The notes under the pieces: generated by a model | What the model was told of the DNA's origin: nothing | The model's database searches: none | Seen by the model: only the letters and a program-made list of their open reading frames with translations | Shown here: positions 1 to 7,974 of the stretch, one piece after another | How positions within the stretch are numbered: the stretch's first letter is position 1 | Layout: every line of letters starts with the position of its first letter | From: Aureimonas sp. AU12 | GTDB taxonomy: Bacteria > Pseudomonadota > Alphaproteobacteria > Rhizobiales > Rhizobiaceae | Assembly (NCBI RefSeq): GCF_001463705.1 | Contig: NZ_BBWH01000043.1 | Span: 124,001 to 188,000 of the forward strand | Direction of reading: 5' to 3' | DNA: 64,000 nt | Made by a program: the position numbers and the translations under genes

Positions 1-671
1 TGGCCCTTCGGCACCGCGAACTCGCGCGCGATCTCCTTGGCCAGCGAGGCGACGATCGCCGGTTCGCCGGCGCCGCGCGACTGGTCGGCCGGCTGGAACC
101 AGTTCCAGCAGCGCTGCGCGTTGGCGCGGTTGTCCTGCGCCGGGTAGGCGACGAGGAACCCGTGCGCCTCCGCCAGTTCGTTCATCCGCGTCCCCGCCGC
201 GAAATCGTCGGGCGACTGCGTGCAGCCGTGCAGCATGACCACGAGCGGCAGAGCCTGACCCTCGCGCCCGCTCGGAACATACAGCTTGTAGTCGCGGGCA
301 CCGGCCGAAGCAGAATGGGTGCGATCGAGAAACCGGGCGCCTTCGGGCAGAGGCGCCGTCGGCGTGTTGGCGTGCGCCATCGCCCCACCGAGCGAGCCGA
401 GCCCGCCGAGCTTGGGCGCCAGCTTCTTCAGCATAGAGCCGACCCGGCCGGCGATGGCCGAGGCGTCGTGGCCGAGCCCGTCGGCGAAGGAGCTTTGCGA
501 GCGGTTGTGCAAGCCTTGACTGCCGGGCGTCAGGTCGATCGTCGGACCGTCGTGGTCGTTCTGCGCGGGGACAGGTGCGCTGCCCTGCAGCACCGCCATG
601 GCTTCGGTCAGCTTGCCCTCGCGGGTGAGGCGGGTGGCTTCGAGCATCGCGCTTTTGGACAGAGGCATCAT
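1..671 (-). CDS. PHB depolymerase-family esterase (5' part only; truncated by window edge)
   Basis: This is an alpha/beta-hydrolase of the short-chain polyhydroxybutyrate depolymerase / feruloyl-esterase-like family, read on the minus strand and cut at base 1. The N-terminus begins MMPLSKSAMLEATRLTREG, an extension common in rhizobial members, followed by a Gly/Pro-rich linker. The hydrolase core then starts with the oxyanion-loop motif HGCTQSPDDFA and continues to the family motif CWNWF. The catalytic-serine motif should lie just past the window edge, so activity cannot be confirmed here. The first of two tandem ATG codons (669-671) is taken as the start. The gene lies 42 bases downstream of the ribbon-helix-helix gene at 714 and is probably co-transcribed with it. 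Family assignment is good; the true substrate is unknown. Confidence 0.85.
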   Translation of the reverse strand, partial: MMPLSKSAMLEATRLTREGKLTEAMAVLQGSAPVPAQNDHDGPTIDLTPGSQGLHNRSQSSFADGLGHDASAIAGRVGSMLKKLAPKLGGLGSLGGAMAHANTPTAPLPEGARFLDRTHSASAGARDYKLYVPSGREGQALPLVVMLHGCTQSPDDFAAGTRMNELAEAHGFLVAYPAQDNRANAQRCWNWFQPADQSRGAGEPAIVASLAKEIAREFAVPKG

Positions 672-713
672 GAGATCAGACCTTTCGGGTCGAAGGGAGA
701 CAGGGCGAGGGCA

Positions 714-1124
714 TCAGGAAATGCGGCCGGCGAGCGCGGCCTTGACGGCGGGGCTGGCCTGAAGGGCGCCGAGAACGCGGATCGAGGCGATCGTTTCGGC
801 CGCAAGATCGGCCGGCACGTCGTCGTCGATGACGGCGAGGCCGAGAACCTGGATGCGCAGGCGTTGGCCGGCATCCCGCGCGGCTTCCAGTGCCTGTCGG
901 TCGTAGCGACGCAGACCGAGATCGAGTTCGTGCCGCTCGACGGAGCGACGCAGCACGTCGTCGTGTCGCCCGATCTGGTTGCGGATCGCGGTGCGGATGA
1001 AGTCGGAGCGGTTGGCGTAGAATCCGTCGGCGACGAGCAGATCGATCTGACCGAGATCGACATGGCCAAGGTTGAGCGTGATCTTCTCGCTGTCGGGCAC
1101 TCTCGGCTTCTGCATTCGTTCCAT
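714..1124 (-). CDS. CopG-type ribbon-helix-helix transcriptional regulator
   Basis: This 136-residue protein has the ribbon-helix-helix pattern near its N-terminus: a short strand (EKITLNLGHVDLGQIDLLV) followed by GFYANRSDFIRTAIRNQI. The rest is a helical, charged tail. Such proteins bind operators as dimers and usually repress their own gene and its neighbour. The esterase gene follows 42 bases downstream on the same strand, so it is the likely co-regulated target. ATG codons at 1124 and 1115 are both possible starts; an AGGGATGGA stretch favours 1115. A perfect inverted repeat sits at the 5' end of the gene (1131-1148), consistent with autoregulation. The fold is clear, but the signal sensed is unknown. 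Confidence 0.85.
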   Translation of the reverse strand: MERMQKPRVPDSEKITLNLGHVDLGQIDLLVADGFYANRSDFIRTAIRNQIGRHDDVLRRSVERHELDLGLRRYDRQALEAARDAGQRLRIQVLGLAVIDDDVPADLAAETIASIRVLGALQASPAVKAALAGRIS

Positions 1125-1130
1125 CCCTAA

Positions 1131-1148
1131 ACCATCCATCTGGATGGT
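1131..1148. promoter_or_regulatory. Inverted repeat at the start of the RHH gene, probable autoregulatory operator
   Basis: A perfect inverted repeat, ACCATCCA-TC-TGGATGGT, lies 6 bases upstream of the ATG at 1124. Its position over the ribosome-binding and start region and its symmetry fit an operator for the dimeric ribbon-helix-helix protein encoded immediately downstream. No binding data are available; this is inference from position. Confidence 0.5.
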
Positions 1149-1266
1149 AAATGGGAGCGAATGCTGCGCTGCGCAAGATCGCTGTGCGTGGAAGTTTGAC
1201 TCCGCATTCGACCTGTCCAATTCCTGTCCGGCGGCTCTGTCGCCATAAACAAAGGACGGTGAGCCC

Positions 1267-2250
1267 GTGAGCATTGGATTGATCGCGCTACTCGACGACG
1301 TGGCGGCTCTGGCGAAGGTCGCGGCCGCGTCACTCGACGACGTGGCAGGGCAGGCGGCGCGGGCCGGCGTCAAGGCGGCAGGCGTGGTGATCGACGACGC
1401 CGCCGTGACCCCGCGCTACGTCGTGGGCTTCGCGCCGGCGCGCGAGTTGCCGATCGTCTGGCGCATCGCCCGCGGCTCGCTGCGCAACAAGCTCCTGTTC
1501 CTGCTGCCGATTGCTCTGGCGCTCGGCGCCTTCGCGCCCTGGGCGATCACGCCGCTTCTGATGCTCGGCGGCGCCTATCTCTGCTACGAGGGCACGGAGA
1601 AGGTCGCGGAATGGCTGTTTCCGCACGCCGCCCATGCCCACGAGGCCAAGGTCGATGCATCGGCGAGCAACAGTCAGGCGCTTGAGGACCAGAAAGTCGC
1701 GAGCGCCATCAAGACCGATTTCATCCTTTCGGCCGAGATCATGGCGATCAGCCTCGCCGCCGTTCCCGAGGCCGGCTTCTGGAGCGAGGCCGCGGTGCTC
1801 GCCGTGGTCGCCGTCGGCATCACCGCCGTCGTCTATGGCGGCGTCGCGCTCATCGTGAAGGCCGACGACGTCGGGCTCGCGCTCGCCTCCAACCGCTCGC
1901 CATCGTCCTTCGCGGCACTGGGGCGGGGCGTCGGTCGCGCGCTCGTCACGGGCATGCCGGTCTTCCTGAAGATCCTCGCGGTGGTCGGCACGGCGGCGAT
2001 GGTCTGGGTCGGCGGCGGCATTCTCGTGCACGGACTGGAGGAGTACGGCATCGTCGCGCCCGCCCATCTCATCCACGACGCCTCCGCCGCCGTCACCGCG
2101 GCGGCAGGCGGCATCCTCGGCTGGCTGGTGACGGCGGCCGGGTCCGGCATCATCGGCCTCGCGGTGGGTGCCGCGCTCATTCCCCTCGTCGGCAAGGTGA
2201 TCGGACCGCTGTGGAAGCGCCTGCGCGGCGGGTCTGCGGCCACCGCCTGA
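1267..2250 (+). CDS. DUF808 family inner-membrane protein
   Basis: This 327-residue protein matches the DUF808 (YedI) family. Its start, SIGLIALLDDVAALAKVAA, and the following DDVAGQAARAGVKAAGVVIDD are characteristic, as is the segment LLMLGGAYLCYEGTEKV. Several hydrophobic helices span about residues 80-110, 165-200, 225-260 and 275-315, so it should sit in the inner membrane. Length is typical for the family, whose biochemical function is not established. The start is GTG with AAAGGACGG upstream. It is divergent from the RHH regulator and convergent with nothing, so it appears monocistronic. Confidence 0.88.
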   Translation: MSIGLIALLDDVAALAKVAAASLDDVAGQAARAGVKAAGVVIDDAAVTPRYVVGFAPARELPIVWRIARGSLRNKLLFLLPIALALGAFAPWAITPLLMLGGAYLCYEGTEKVAEWLFPHAAHAHEAKVDASASNSQALEDQKVASAIKTDFILSAEIMAISLAAVPEAGFWSEAAVLAVVAVGITAVVYGGVALIVKADDVGLALASNRSPSSFAALGRGVGRALVTGMPVFLKILAVVGTAAMVWVGGGILVHGLEEYGIVAPAHLIHDASAAVTAAAGGILGWLVTAAGSGIIGLAVGAALIPLVGKVIGPLWKRLRGGSAATA

Positions 2251-2310
2251 GCGCTTGTTCGCGAGGCAACCTGCTCGCTTGACAGGCGGTGGGCGATCGG
2301 ATCAATTCGA

Positions 2311-2334
2311 CTGGTCTGCTGGCCAAACCAGCAG
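2311..2334. promoter_or_regulatory. Candidate GntR operator upstream of the tetronate-locus regulator
   Basis: The motif CTGGTCT-N9-ACCA occupies 2311-2330. It overlaps a perfect inverted repeat, CTGCTGG-CCAAA-CCAGCAG (2316-2334), 19 bases before the regulator ATG. The same CTGGTCT-N9-ACCA motif recurs at 6903-6922 upstream of ltnD. TGGT...ACCA half-sites are typical of FadR/FCD-type GntR operators, so autoregulation is likely, though this is inferred only from sequence. Confidence 0.55.
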
Positions 2335-2353
2335 CCGCCATTCGGACAGTCCC

Positions 2354-3118
2354 ATGTCGCTCACTCATTTCGTTCTCGAGCATGCGCCCGAGCTTCAGCA
2401 GAAGATCGTTCGGCGCAACATCCGGGACGTCGTCGCCGGCAAGATCGCCATCCTCATCGCGTCCGGCATCTTCAAGATCGGAGATGACCTGCCGAGCGAG
2501 CGCGATCTCGCCGCCGCCCTGCAGGTCAGCCGCGAATCGGTTCGCGGTGGCATCCAGATCCTGGCGGCGCGCGGCCTGCTGGCTGTCGTCCACGGTTCGC
2601 GCACCCGCGTCGTCTCCGACGAGGTCGGCGCCGAATTCAAGCAGATGCGCGAGCCCCGGCTGGTCAACAGTTACGGCCTCGACGACATCCACGGCGCGCG
2701 GCTCCTCGTCGAGCGCACGGTGGTGGGCGCGGCCGCGGCGCGGATGGACGACGAGACGCTGCGTTTTTTGCGCGAGTCTCTGAAGGCCCAGCGCGGCGCG
2801 ATGGACGATCCCGTCCGCTTCCTCATCAGCGATCGCGAGTTTCATCTCGCGGTCTACCGCGCCTGCGGAAACCCGGCGCTCGGCGACTTCGTGGCCGATC
2901 TCTACGCCTACATGATGGAAAACCGCTGCCGCGCCGTGGCCGAGCCCGGCGCCATCGCCCGCAGCGTCGGCGACCACGAGGCGATCGTCGCCGCGCTGGA
3001 GCGCCGCGACGCCGATGCCACGATCGCCGCGTTCGAAACTCATCTCGATCGCATCTACCGCACGACACGGGACGTCGTCGCCCGGACCGGAACACCGGCC
3101 GGCGCGAACGGGATTTAG
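2354..3118 (+). CDS. GntR family (FadR/FCD subfamily) transcriptional regulator
   Basis: This 254-residue regulator has a winged helix-turn-helix at about residues 20-88, with the hallmark LPSERDLAAALQVSRESVR and a following wing around the GSRTRV segment. A helical FCD effector domain spans about 100-235 and carries DREFH (160-164), part of the usual metal-binding set. FCD regulators typically sense organic or sugar acids. It is the first gene of a plus-strand locus for erythronate/threonate breakdown and is presumably its local repressor. The ATG at 2354 is preferred over an upstream in-frame start at 2255 because the wHTH begins soon after it and the candidate operator lies between the two. 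Confidence 0.9.
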   Translation: MSLTHFVLEHAPELQQKIVRRNIRDVVAGKIAILIASGIFKIGDDLPSERDLAAALQVSRESVRGGIQILAARGLLAVVHGSRTRVVSDEVGAEFKQMREPRLVNSYGLDDIHGARLLVERTVVGAAAARMDDETLRFLRESLKAQRGAMDDPVRFLISDREFHLAVYRACGNPALGDFVADLYAYMMENRCRAVAEPGAIARSVGDHEAIVAALERRDADATIAAFETHLDRIYRTTRDVVARTGTPAGANGI

Positions 3119-3167
3119 CAGGGCCGGCCCGGCGAGACGCTGGCGGGCTTTGAGGGGAGGAAGACCT

Positions 3168-4157
3168 ATGAAAGTGCTCATCATCGGCGCTGCCGGTATG
3201 ATCGGACGCAAGCTCGCCGAGCGCATCGGTGCCGATGGCGGCATCGGCGAGCGCGCGGTCGACGAACTCGTTCTGGCCGATGTCGTCGAACCGCAGGCGC
3301 CGGCAGGCCGGGTCGGCAACGTGAAGACGCTGGCCGTCGACATTTCCGTTCCCGGCGCCGCCAAGCCGCTCGTCGCGGAGCGGCCCGACATCATCTATCA
3401 CCTCGCTGCCATCGTCTCGGGCGAGGCGGAAGCCGATTTCGCCAAGGGCTACCGCATCAATCTCGACGGAACGCGTGATCTCTTCGAGGCCATCCGCGCC
3501 GAGCACGAGGCGAGCGGCTACACGCCCCGCCTCGTCTTCGCTTCGTCGATCGCCGTCTTCGGCGCGCCGTTCCCCGACCGCATCCCCGACGATTTCGCGC
3601 TGACCCCGCTGACGAGCTATGGCACGCAGAAAGCGATCTGCGAATTGCTTCTGGCCGACTACACCCGCCGGGGCATCTTCGACGGGCTGGGCCTGCGCCT
3701 GCCGACGATCTGCATTCGTCCGGGCAAGCCGAACAAGGCGGCGTCGGGCTTCTTCTCCAACATCCTGCGCGAGCCGATGGCGGGGCAGGAGGCCGTGCTC
3801 CCGGTGGGCGAGGATGTGCGCCACTACTTCGCCAGCCCGCGCGCGGCGATCGGCTTCTTCCTTCATGCCGCGGCGCTCGACACGGCGAACATCGGCCCGC
3901 GGCGCAATCTCAGCCTGCCGGGCCTCTCGGCGACGGTGGGGAACGAAATCGCCGCGCTGGGGCGGATCGTCGGTGAGCGCGCCGTGAAGCTGATCCGGCG
4001 CGAGCCCGACGAGACGATCATGCGCATCGTTTCCGGCTGGGCTCCCGACATCGAGGCCCGCCGCGCTCGCGAGTTGGGGTTCCAGGCCGAAACCTCGTTC
4101 GACGAGATCATCCGCGCCCATCTCGAAGACGAACTCGGCGGCACCGCGGCCGTCTGA
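3168..4157 (+). CDS. denD: D-erythronate dehydrogenase (NAD-dependent epimerase/dehydratase family)
   Basis: This 329-residue extended short-chain dehydrogenase matches DenD, which oxidises D-erythronate to 2-oxo-tetronate with NAD. A Rossmann motif IIGAAGMIGRKL is at residues 5-16. The catalytic Ser is in FASSIAVFG (near 126-127), and Tyr151-x3-Lys155 lies in SYGTQK. The ATG at 3168 follows a strong GAGGGGAGGA site. The assignment rests on family resemblance plus the downstream otnK-otnC-otnI genes, which define the tetronate pathway. Other epimerase-family roles are possible for the protein alone but unlikely in this context. Confidence 0.88.
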   Translation: MKVLIIGAAGMIGRKLAERIGADGGIGERAVDELVLADVVEPQAPAGRVGNVKTLAVDISVPGAAKPLVAERPDIIYHLAAIVSGEAEADFAKGYRINLDGTRDLFEAIRAEHEASGYTPRLVFASSIAVFGAPFPDRIPDDFALTPLTSYGTQKAICELLLADYTRRGIFDGLGLRLPTICIRPGKPNKAASGFFSNILREPMAGQEAVLPVGEDVRHYFASPRAAIGFFLHAAALDTANIGPRRNLSLPGLSATVGNEIAALGRIVGERAVKLIRREPDETIMRIVSGWAPDIEARRARELGFQAETSFDEIIRAHLEDELGGTAAV

Positions 4158-4184
4158 TCCGCGGAGCGACAGGGAGGCGGGCGC

Positions 4185-5447
4185 ATGCTGCTCGGATGCA
4201 TCGGCGACGATTTCACGGGGTCGTCGGACCTCGCCAACACGCTACGCAAGGGCGGCATGCGGGTGACGCAGTATACCGGCGTTCCCGCACTCCCTGCCGA
4301 CGGCGCAGTCGAGGCCGGGATCGTCGCGCTGAAGTCTCGCACGATCCCGGCGGCAGACGCGGTTCGCCTGTCGCTGGCGGCGGCGGACTGGCTGCTGGCG
4401 CAGGGCTGCCGGCAGATCCTGTTCAAATACTGCTCGACCTTCGATTCCACCCCGGAGGGCAATATCGGGCCGGTGATCGACGCGCTGATGGAGCGGTTGG
4501 GGGCCGACCGCGCGATCGTCTGTCCAGCCTTTCCGGCGGCGGGCCGCTCGCTCTACCAAGGCCATCTCTTCGTCGGCGACCGGCTTCTCAGCGAAAGCGG
4601 CATGCAGAACCATCCGCTGACGCCGATGCGCGACGCCGATCTGCGCCTCTGGCTGGCGCCGCAGACGCGAGCCGCGGTCGGCCATGTCGCGGCGCGCGAG
4701 GTCTTCGCCGGCGCGGATGTCATCCGCGCGGGTCTCGATCGCGAGGTCGGGGCCGGGAGGCCGGTCGTCGTTGTGGACGCGATCCGCGACGAGGATCTTC
4801 TGGCGATCGGCCGGGCCGCGCACGACCATCGTCTTGTCACCGGCGGCTCCGGGGTCGCGCTCGGCCTACCCGCGAACTTCCGCGATGCCGGGTTGCTGGC
4901 GGATAAGGGTGCGCAGGCCTGGGCGCCCGGCGGCGGGCCGGCGGCGATCCTGTCCGGCTCCTGTTCCGACATGACGCGCCGGCAGGTGGACTGCTACCGC
5001 GCCGGCCATCCCGCCCGCGAAGTGGCGCCGGACGAGCTGATGGACGGGCGCGTGACCGCCGAAGCGATTGCGGGCTGGGCGCTCGACCGGATCGATGAGG
5101 CGCCGCTCGTCTTCACCTCGGCCGATCCGGACGCGGTGCGCGCCGCGCAGGAGCGCTACGGCCGCGCTGAGATCGCTGGTCGCATCGAGGACTTCTTCGC
5201 CGAACTCGCGCGCCGGCTGGTCGAAGGCGGCGTCGCCCGGCTCGTCACGGCCGGCGGCGAGACGTCCGGCGCCGTTGTCGAGGGGCTGGCGCTTGCGGCC
5301 CTCGACATCGGACCGGAGATCGCCCCCGGCGTGCCCGCCGTGAAGGCATCCGACCGGCCGCTCTGGCTGGCGTTGAAGTCGGGCAATTTCGGCGACGCCG
5401 ACTTCTTCGAAACCGCGCTTCATGTGCTCGAAAGGCCGGCGCGATGA
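4185..5447 (+). CDS. otnK: 3-oxo-tetronate kinase (four-carbon acid sugar kinase)
   Basis: This 420-residue protein is a four-carbon acid sugar kinase (formerly DUF1537). The N-terminal domain starts LLGCIGDDFTGSSDLANTL, the family signature. The C-terminal nucleotide-binding domain contains TAGGETSGAVVEGL and LKSGNFGDADFF. It phosphorylates 3-oxo-tetronate to the 4-phosphate in cytosolic tetronate catabolism. The ATG follows CAGGGAGGC. The next gene, otnC, overlaps it by 4 bases (ATGA), indicating translational coupling. Stereochemical preference (D or L) cannot be read from sequence alone. Confidence 0.92.
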   Translation: MLLGCIGDDFTGSSDLANTLRKGGMRVTQYTGVPALPADGAVEAGIVALKSRTIPAADAVRLSLAAADWLLAQGCRQILFKYCSTFDSTPEGNIGPVIDALMERLGADRAIVCPAFPAAGRSLYQGHLFVGDRLLSESGMQNHPLTPMRDADLRLWLAPQTRAAVGHVAAREVFAGADVIRAGLDREVGAGRPVVVVDAIRDEDLLAIGRAAHDHRLVTGGSGVALGLPANFRDAGLLADKGAQAWAPGGGPAAILSGSCSDMTRRQVDCYRAGHPAREVAPDELMDGRVTAEAIAGWALDRIDEAPLVFTSADPDAVRAAQERYGRAEIAGRIEDFFAELARRLVEGGVARLVTAGGETSGAVVEGLALAALDIGPEIAPGVPAVKASDRPLWLALKSGNFGDADFFETALHVLERPAR

Positions 5448-6094
5448 GCGCCGAGGCGCGGCTGCGTGAGACGATCTGCCGGATGGCCGCCTCGCTCTTC
5501 GATCGGGGGCTGACGCACAGCTCCTCGGGCAACATCTCGGTGCGCACCGAGGATGGCGGCCTGCTCGTGACGCCCACCGGCTCGTCCTTCGGGCGGCTCG
5601 ACCCGGCGCGGCTCAGCCGGTTCGATGCCGGCGGCACCTTGATCGAGGGCGACCGGCCGACGAAGGAAATGCCGCTGCATCAGGCCTTCTACGAGACACG
5701 GCGTTCGGCCGGTGCGGTGGTGCATCTGCATTCCTGCCATTCGGTGGCGTGGTCGATGATGCCGGACGTCGATCCCGACGACCTGCTGCCGCCGCTCACC
5801 GCCTATTCGATCATGCAACTCGGCCGCGTGCAGCTTCTGCCCTTCTTCGTGCCCGGCGACCCCGCCACGGCCGACGCAATCCGCGGCCTTGCCGGCAAGC
5901 GCTCGGCGGTGATGCTCGCCCATCACGGTCCGGTCGTCGCGGGGCGTGATCTCGAGGCGGCGGTCAATGCGATCGAGGAGCTGGAGGCGACGGCGCGGCT
6001 GGCCATGCTCACCCACGGCCACCGGCCCCGCACCCTCCAGCCCGACCAGATCCGGGCGGTCGTCACCGCCTTCGACGTGGAGTGGTCCGCATGA
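5444..6094 (+). CDS. otnC: 3-oxo-tetronate 4-phosphate decarboxylase (class II aldolase family)
   Basis: This 216-residue class II aldolase/adducin-type enzyme decarboxylates 3-oxo-tetronate 4-phosphate to dihydroxyacetone phosphate. Expected active-site elements are present: the SSGNISVR motif (about 27-34), Glu75 in KEMPLHQ, the metal ligands His94 and His96 in VVHLHSCH, and a third ligand in AHHGPV (about 160-161). Length is normal. It overlaps otnK by 4 bases upstream and otnI by 4 bases downstream, so the three are one translationally coupled unit. Confidence 0.92.
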   Translation: MSAEARLRETICRMAASLFDRGLTHSSSGNISVRTEDGGLLVTPTGSSFGRLDPARLSRFDAGGTLIEGDRPTKEMPLHQAFYETRRSAGAVVHLHSCHSVAWSMMPDVDPDDLLPPLTAYSIMQLGRVQLLPFFVPGDPATADAIRGLAGKRSAVMLAHHGPVVAGRDLEAAVNAIEELEATARLAMLTHGHRPRTLQPDQIRAVVTAFDVEWSA

Positions 6095-6855
6095 TCCGTC
6101 TCTCCGCCAATCTCGGCTTCCTCTGGGCCGACCGGCCGCTGCCCGACGCGGTCCATGCGGCGAAGGCCGCAGGGTTCGACGCCGTCGAATGCCATTGGCC
6201 CTACGATCAGGATGCCGGTGCGATGCGCCGCGCCCTCGACGAGACCGGCCTGCCGATGCTCGGGTTGAACACGGCCAAGGGGCGCCCGGGCGAGTTCGGC
6301 CTCTCCGCGCTGCCCGGCCGCGAGGAGGAGGCACGTGCCGCGATCGATCAGGCTTTCGCCTACGGAATCGCGATCGGCGCGAGGGCGGTGCATGTCATGG
6401 CGGGCGCCTCGCGCAGCGTCACTGGAGCCGCCGAGACCTTCGATCGCAACCTTCATCACGCCTGCGACCTCGCCAGCGCCCACGACATGACCGTGCTGAT
6501 CGAGCCGCTGAACGCGCGCGACGCGCCGAACTATTTTCACGCCACCGTCGAGGAGGCCGCCGCGGTGGTCGAGCGGGCGGGCCGGCCGGAACTGAAGATC
6601 ATGTTCGACTGCTATCACCAGCAGATCATGGGCGGCGACCTCACCCGGCGGTTCCAGCGCTTTCACTCGCTCGTCGGTCACGTCCAGTTCGCCGCCGTAC
6701 CGTCGCGGGCCGAGCCAGACGAGGGCGAACTGGCCTACGAGCGGTTGCTGCCAGCGCTCGTCGAGGCCGGCTGGGCCGGGTTCTTCGGCGCGGAATACAA
6801 GCCACGCGCCGGGACCGACGAAGGCCTCGGATGGGTGGCGGGCATCGCCAGCTGA
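6091..6855 (+). CDS. otnI: 2-oxo-tetronate isomerase (hydroxypyruvate isomerase-like TIM barrel)
   Basis: This 254-residue xylose-isomerase-like TIM-barrel protein interconverts 2-oxo- and 3-oxo-tetronate. It begins MIRLSANLGFLW and carries ligands at expected spacings: Glu138 in VLIEPLN, Asp173 in MFDCYH, Gln199 and Glu235 in GAEYKP. The ATG at 6091 overlaps the otnC stop (ATGA); a GTG at 6082 is an alternative. OtnI links both dehydrogenases to OtnK. Hydroxypyruvate isomerase activity is the main alternative but fits the neighbours less well. Confidence 0.9.
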   Translation: MIRLSANLGFLWADRPLPDAVHAAKAAGFDAVECHWPYDQDAGAMRRALDETGLPMLGLNTAKGRPGEFGLSALPGREEEARAAIDQAFAYGIAIGARAVHVMAGASRSVTGAAETFDRNLHHACDLASAHDMTVLIEPLNARDAPNYFHATVEEAAAVVERAGRPELKIMFDCYHQQIMGGDLTRRFQRFHSLVGHVQFAAVPSRAEPDEGELAYERLLPALVEAGWAGFFGAEYKPRAGTDEGLGWVAGIAS

Positions 6856-6902
6856 GGCATTACGGGAAGGGGAAACCCGGGCCCCACATTCGCATTGGCA
6901 AA

Positions 6903-6922
6903 CTGGTCTAAGTATAATACCA
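6903..6922. promoter_or_regulatory. Candidate operator/promoter upstream of ltnD
   Basis: A second copy of CTGGTCT-N9-ACCA lies at 6903-6922 in the gap between otnI and ltnD. Its centre contains TATAAT (6913-6918), with a weak TTCGCA 18 bases upstream as a possible -35. An operator over the -10 box would let the GntR protein repress an internal promoter for ltnD and the genes after it. This is inferred from the repeat of the motif upstream of the regulator. Confidence 0.5.
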
Positions 6923-7026
6923 ATCGTTGAAAGCGCCCGAATCCGGGCGGCGATCCCGGGTCACAAGCCGCGCAGACGGCCGCTCGGAAGCGGTGGACCG
7001 AAGGGTCTGTTGGAAGGGGAGGACGG

Positions 7027-7956
7027 ATGGTCGACGGCGCCACCCATGCATCCGGCACTGCGCCCGTTGTGGCGGTGCTCGGCCTCGGCTCGATGGGTCT
7101 CGGCATGGCCACGTCTCTGTTGCGCGGCGGGCATTCGGTTGTCGGTTACGATCCCTTCCCGGCATCGGTGGAACGTTTCGAAGCCGCTGGCGGGACCGTC
7201 GCTCCGAGTGCGGCCGAGGCCGTGGACCAGGCGGGAACGGTGATCAGCGTCGTGGTGAACGCGGCGCAGACGGAGAGCCTTCTGTTCGGTGAGGGCGGCG
7301 TCGCGGCGGCCATGCCCGAGGGCTCCGTCTTCGTCTCCTGCGCCACCATGGATCCCGAGATCGCCCGCCGGTTGTCGGCATCGCTGGAAGCCACGGGTCG
7401 CCATTATCTCGATGCGCCGATGAGCGGCGGCCCGGTGCGCGCGGCCGCCGGCGAGCTGACGATGATGGCGTCGGGATCGCCTGAGGCCTTTGCCGCCGCG
7501 CGCCCGGCACTCGATGCCGTGACCGCCACGGTCTACGAACTCGACGATGCCGCGGGCGCTGGCGCCGCGTTCAAGATGATCAACCAGCTTCTGGCCGGCG
7601 TCCACATCGCCGCCGCCTGCGAGGCGATCGCCTTTGCGGCCAGGCAGGGGCTGGATCTTCGCAAGGTCTACGAGGTCATTACCGCATCCGCCGGAAACAG
7701 CTGGATGTTCGAGAACCGGATGCCGCATGTTCTGGATGGCGACTACGCGCCGAAGAGCGCCGTCGACATCTTCGTCAAGGATCTCGGCATCGTGCAGGAT
7801 ATGGCGCGCAGCGCGCGGTTTCCCGTCCCGGTCTCGGCGGCCGCCCTGCAGATGTTTCTCGCGGCGTCGGGCGCCGGTATGGGGCGCGACGACGACGCCT
7901 CGCTCGCCCGCATCTATGCCGGACTGTCCGGCGCCACCCTTCCTGATGCCCGATAA
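7027..7956 (+). CDS. ltnD: L-threonate dehydrogenase-like oxidoreductase (beta-hydroxyacid dehydrogenase family)
   Basis: This 309-residue 6-phosphogluconate/3-hydroxyisobutyrate-type dehydrogenase has a Rossmann loop GLGSMG (19-24). The substrate motif DAPMSGGPVRAA lies at about 129-140, and the catalytic Lys183 is in FKMINQLLAG. Next to otnK/otnC/otnI the expected role is LtnD, oxidising L-threonate to 2-oxo-tetronate. A strong GGAAGGGGAGGA precedes the ATG. A 171-base gap and a putative promoter/operator separate it from otnI, so it may have its own transcript. The family also includes tartronate semialdehyde and 3-hydroxyisobutyrate dehydrogenases; context decides here. Confidence 0.85.
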   Translation: MVDGATHASGTAPVVAVLGLGSMGLGMATSLLRGGHSVVGYDPFPASVERFEAAGGTVAPSAAEAVDQAGTVISVVVNAAQTESLLFGEGGVAAAMPEGSVFVSCATMDPEIARRLSASLEATGRHYLDAPMSGGPVRAAAGELTMMASGSPEAFAAARPALDAVTATVYELDDAAGAGAAFKMINQLLAGVHIAAACEAIAFAARQGLDLRKVYEVITASAGNSWMFENRMPHVLDGDYAPKSAVDIFVKDLGIVQDMARSARFPVPVSAAALQMFLAASGAGMGRDDDASLARIYAGLSGATLPDAR

Positions 7957-7974
7957 CCGGACCCGACATTTGCC

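Noticed and set aside
162-1130. A 322-codon plus-strand frame opposite the esterase and RHH genes.
   Set aside because: It is a high-GC shadow; the two minus-strand genes have clear family motifs.
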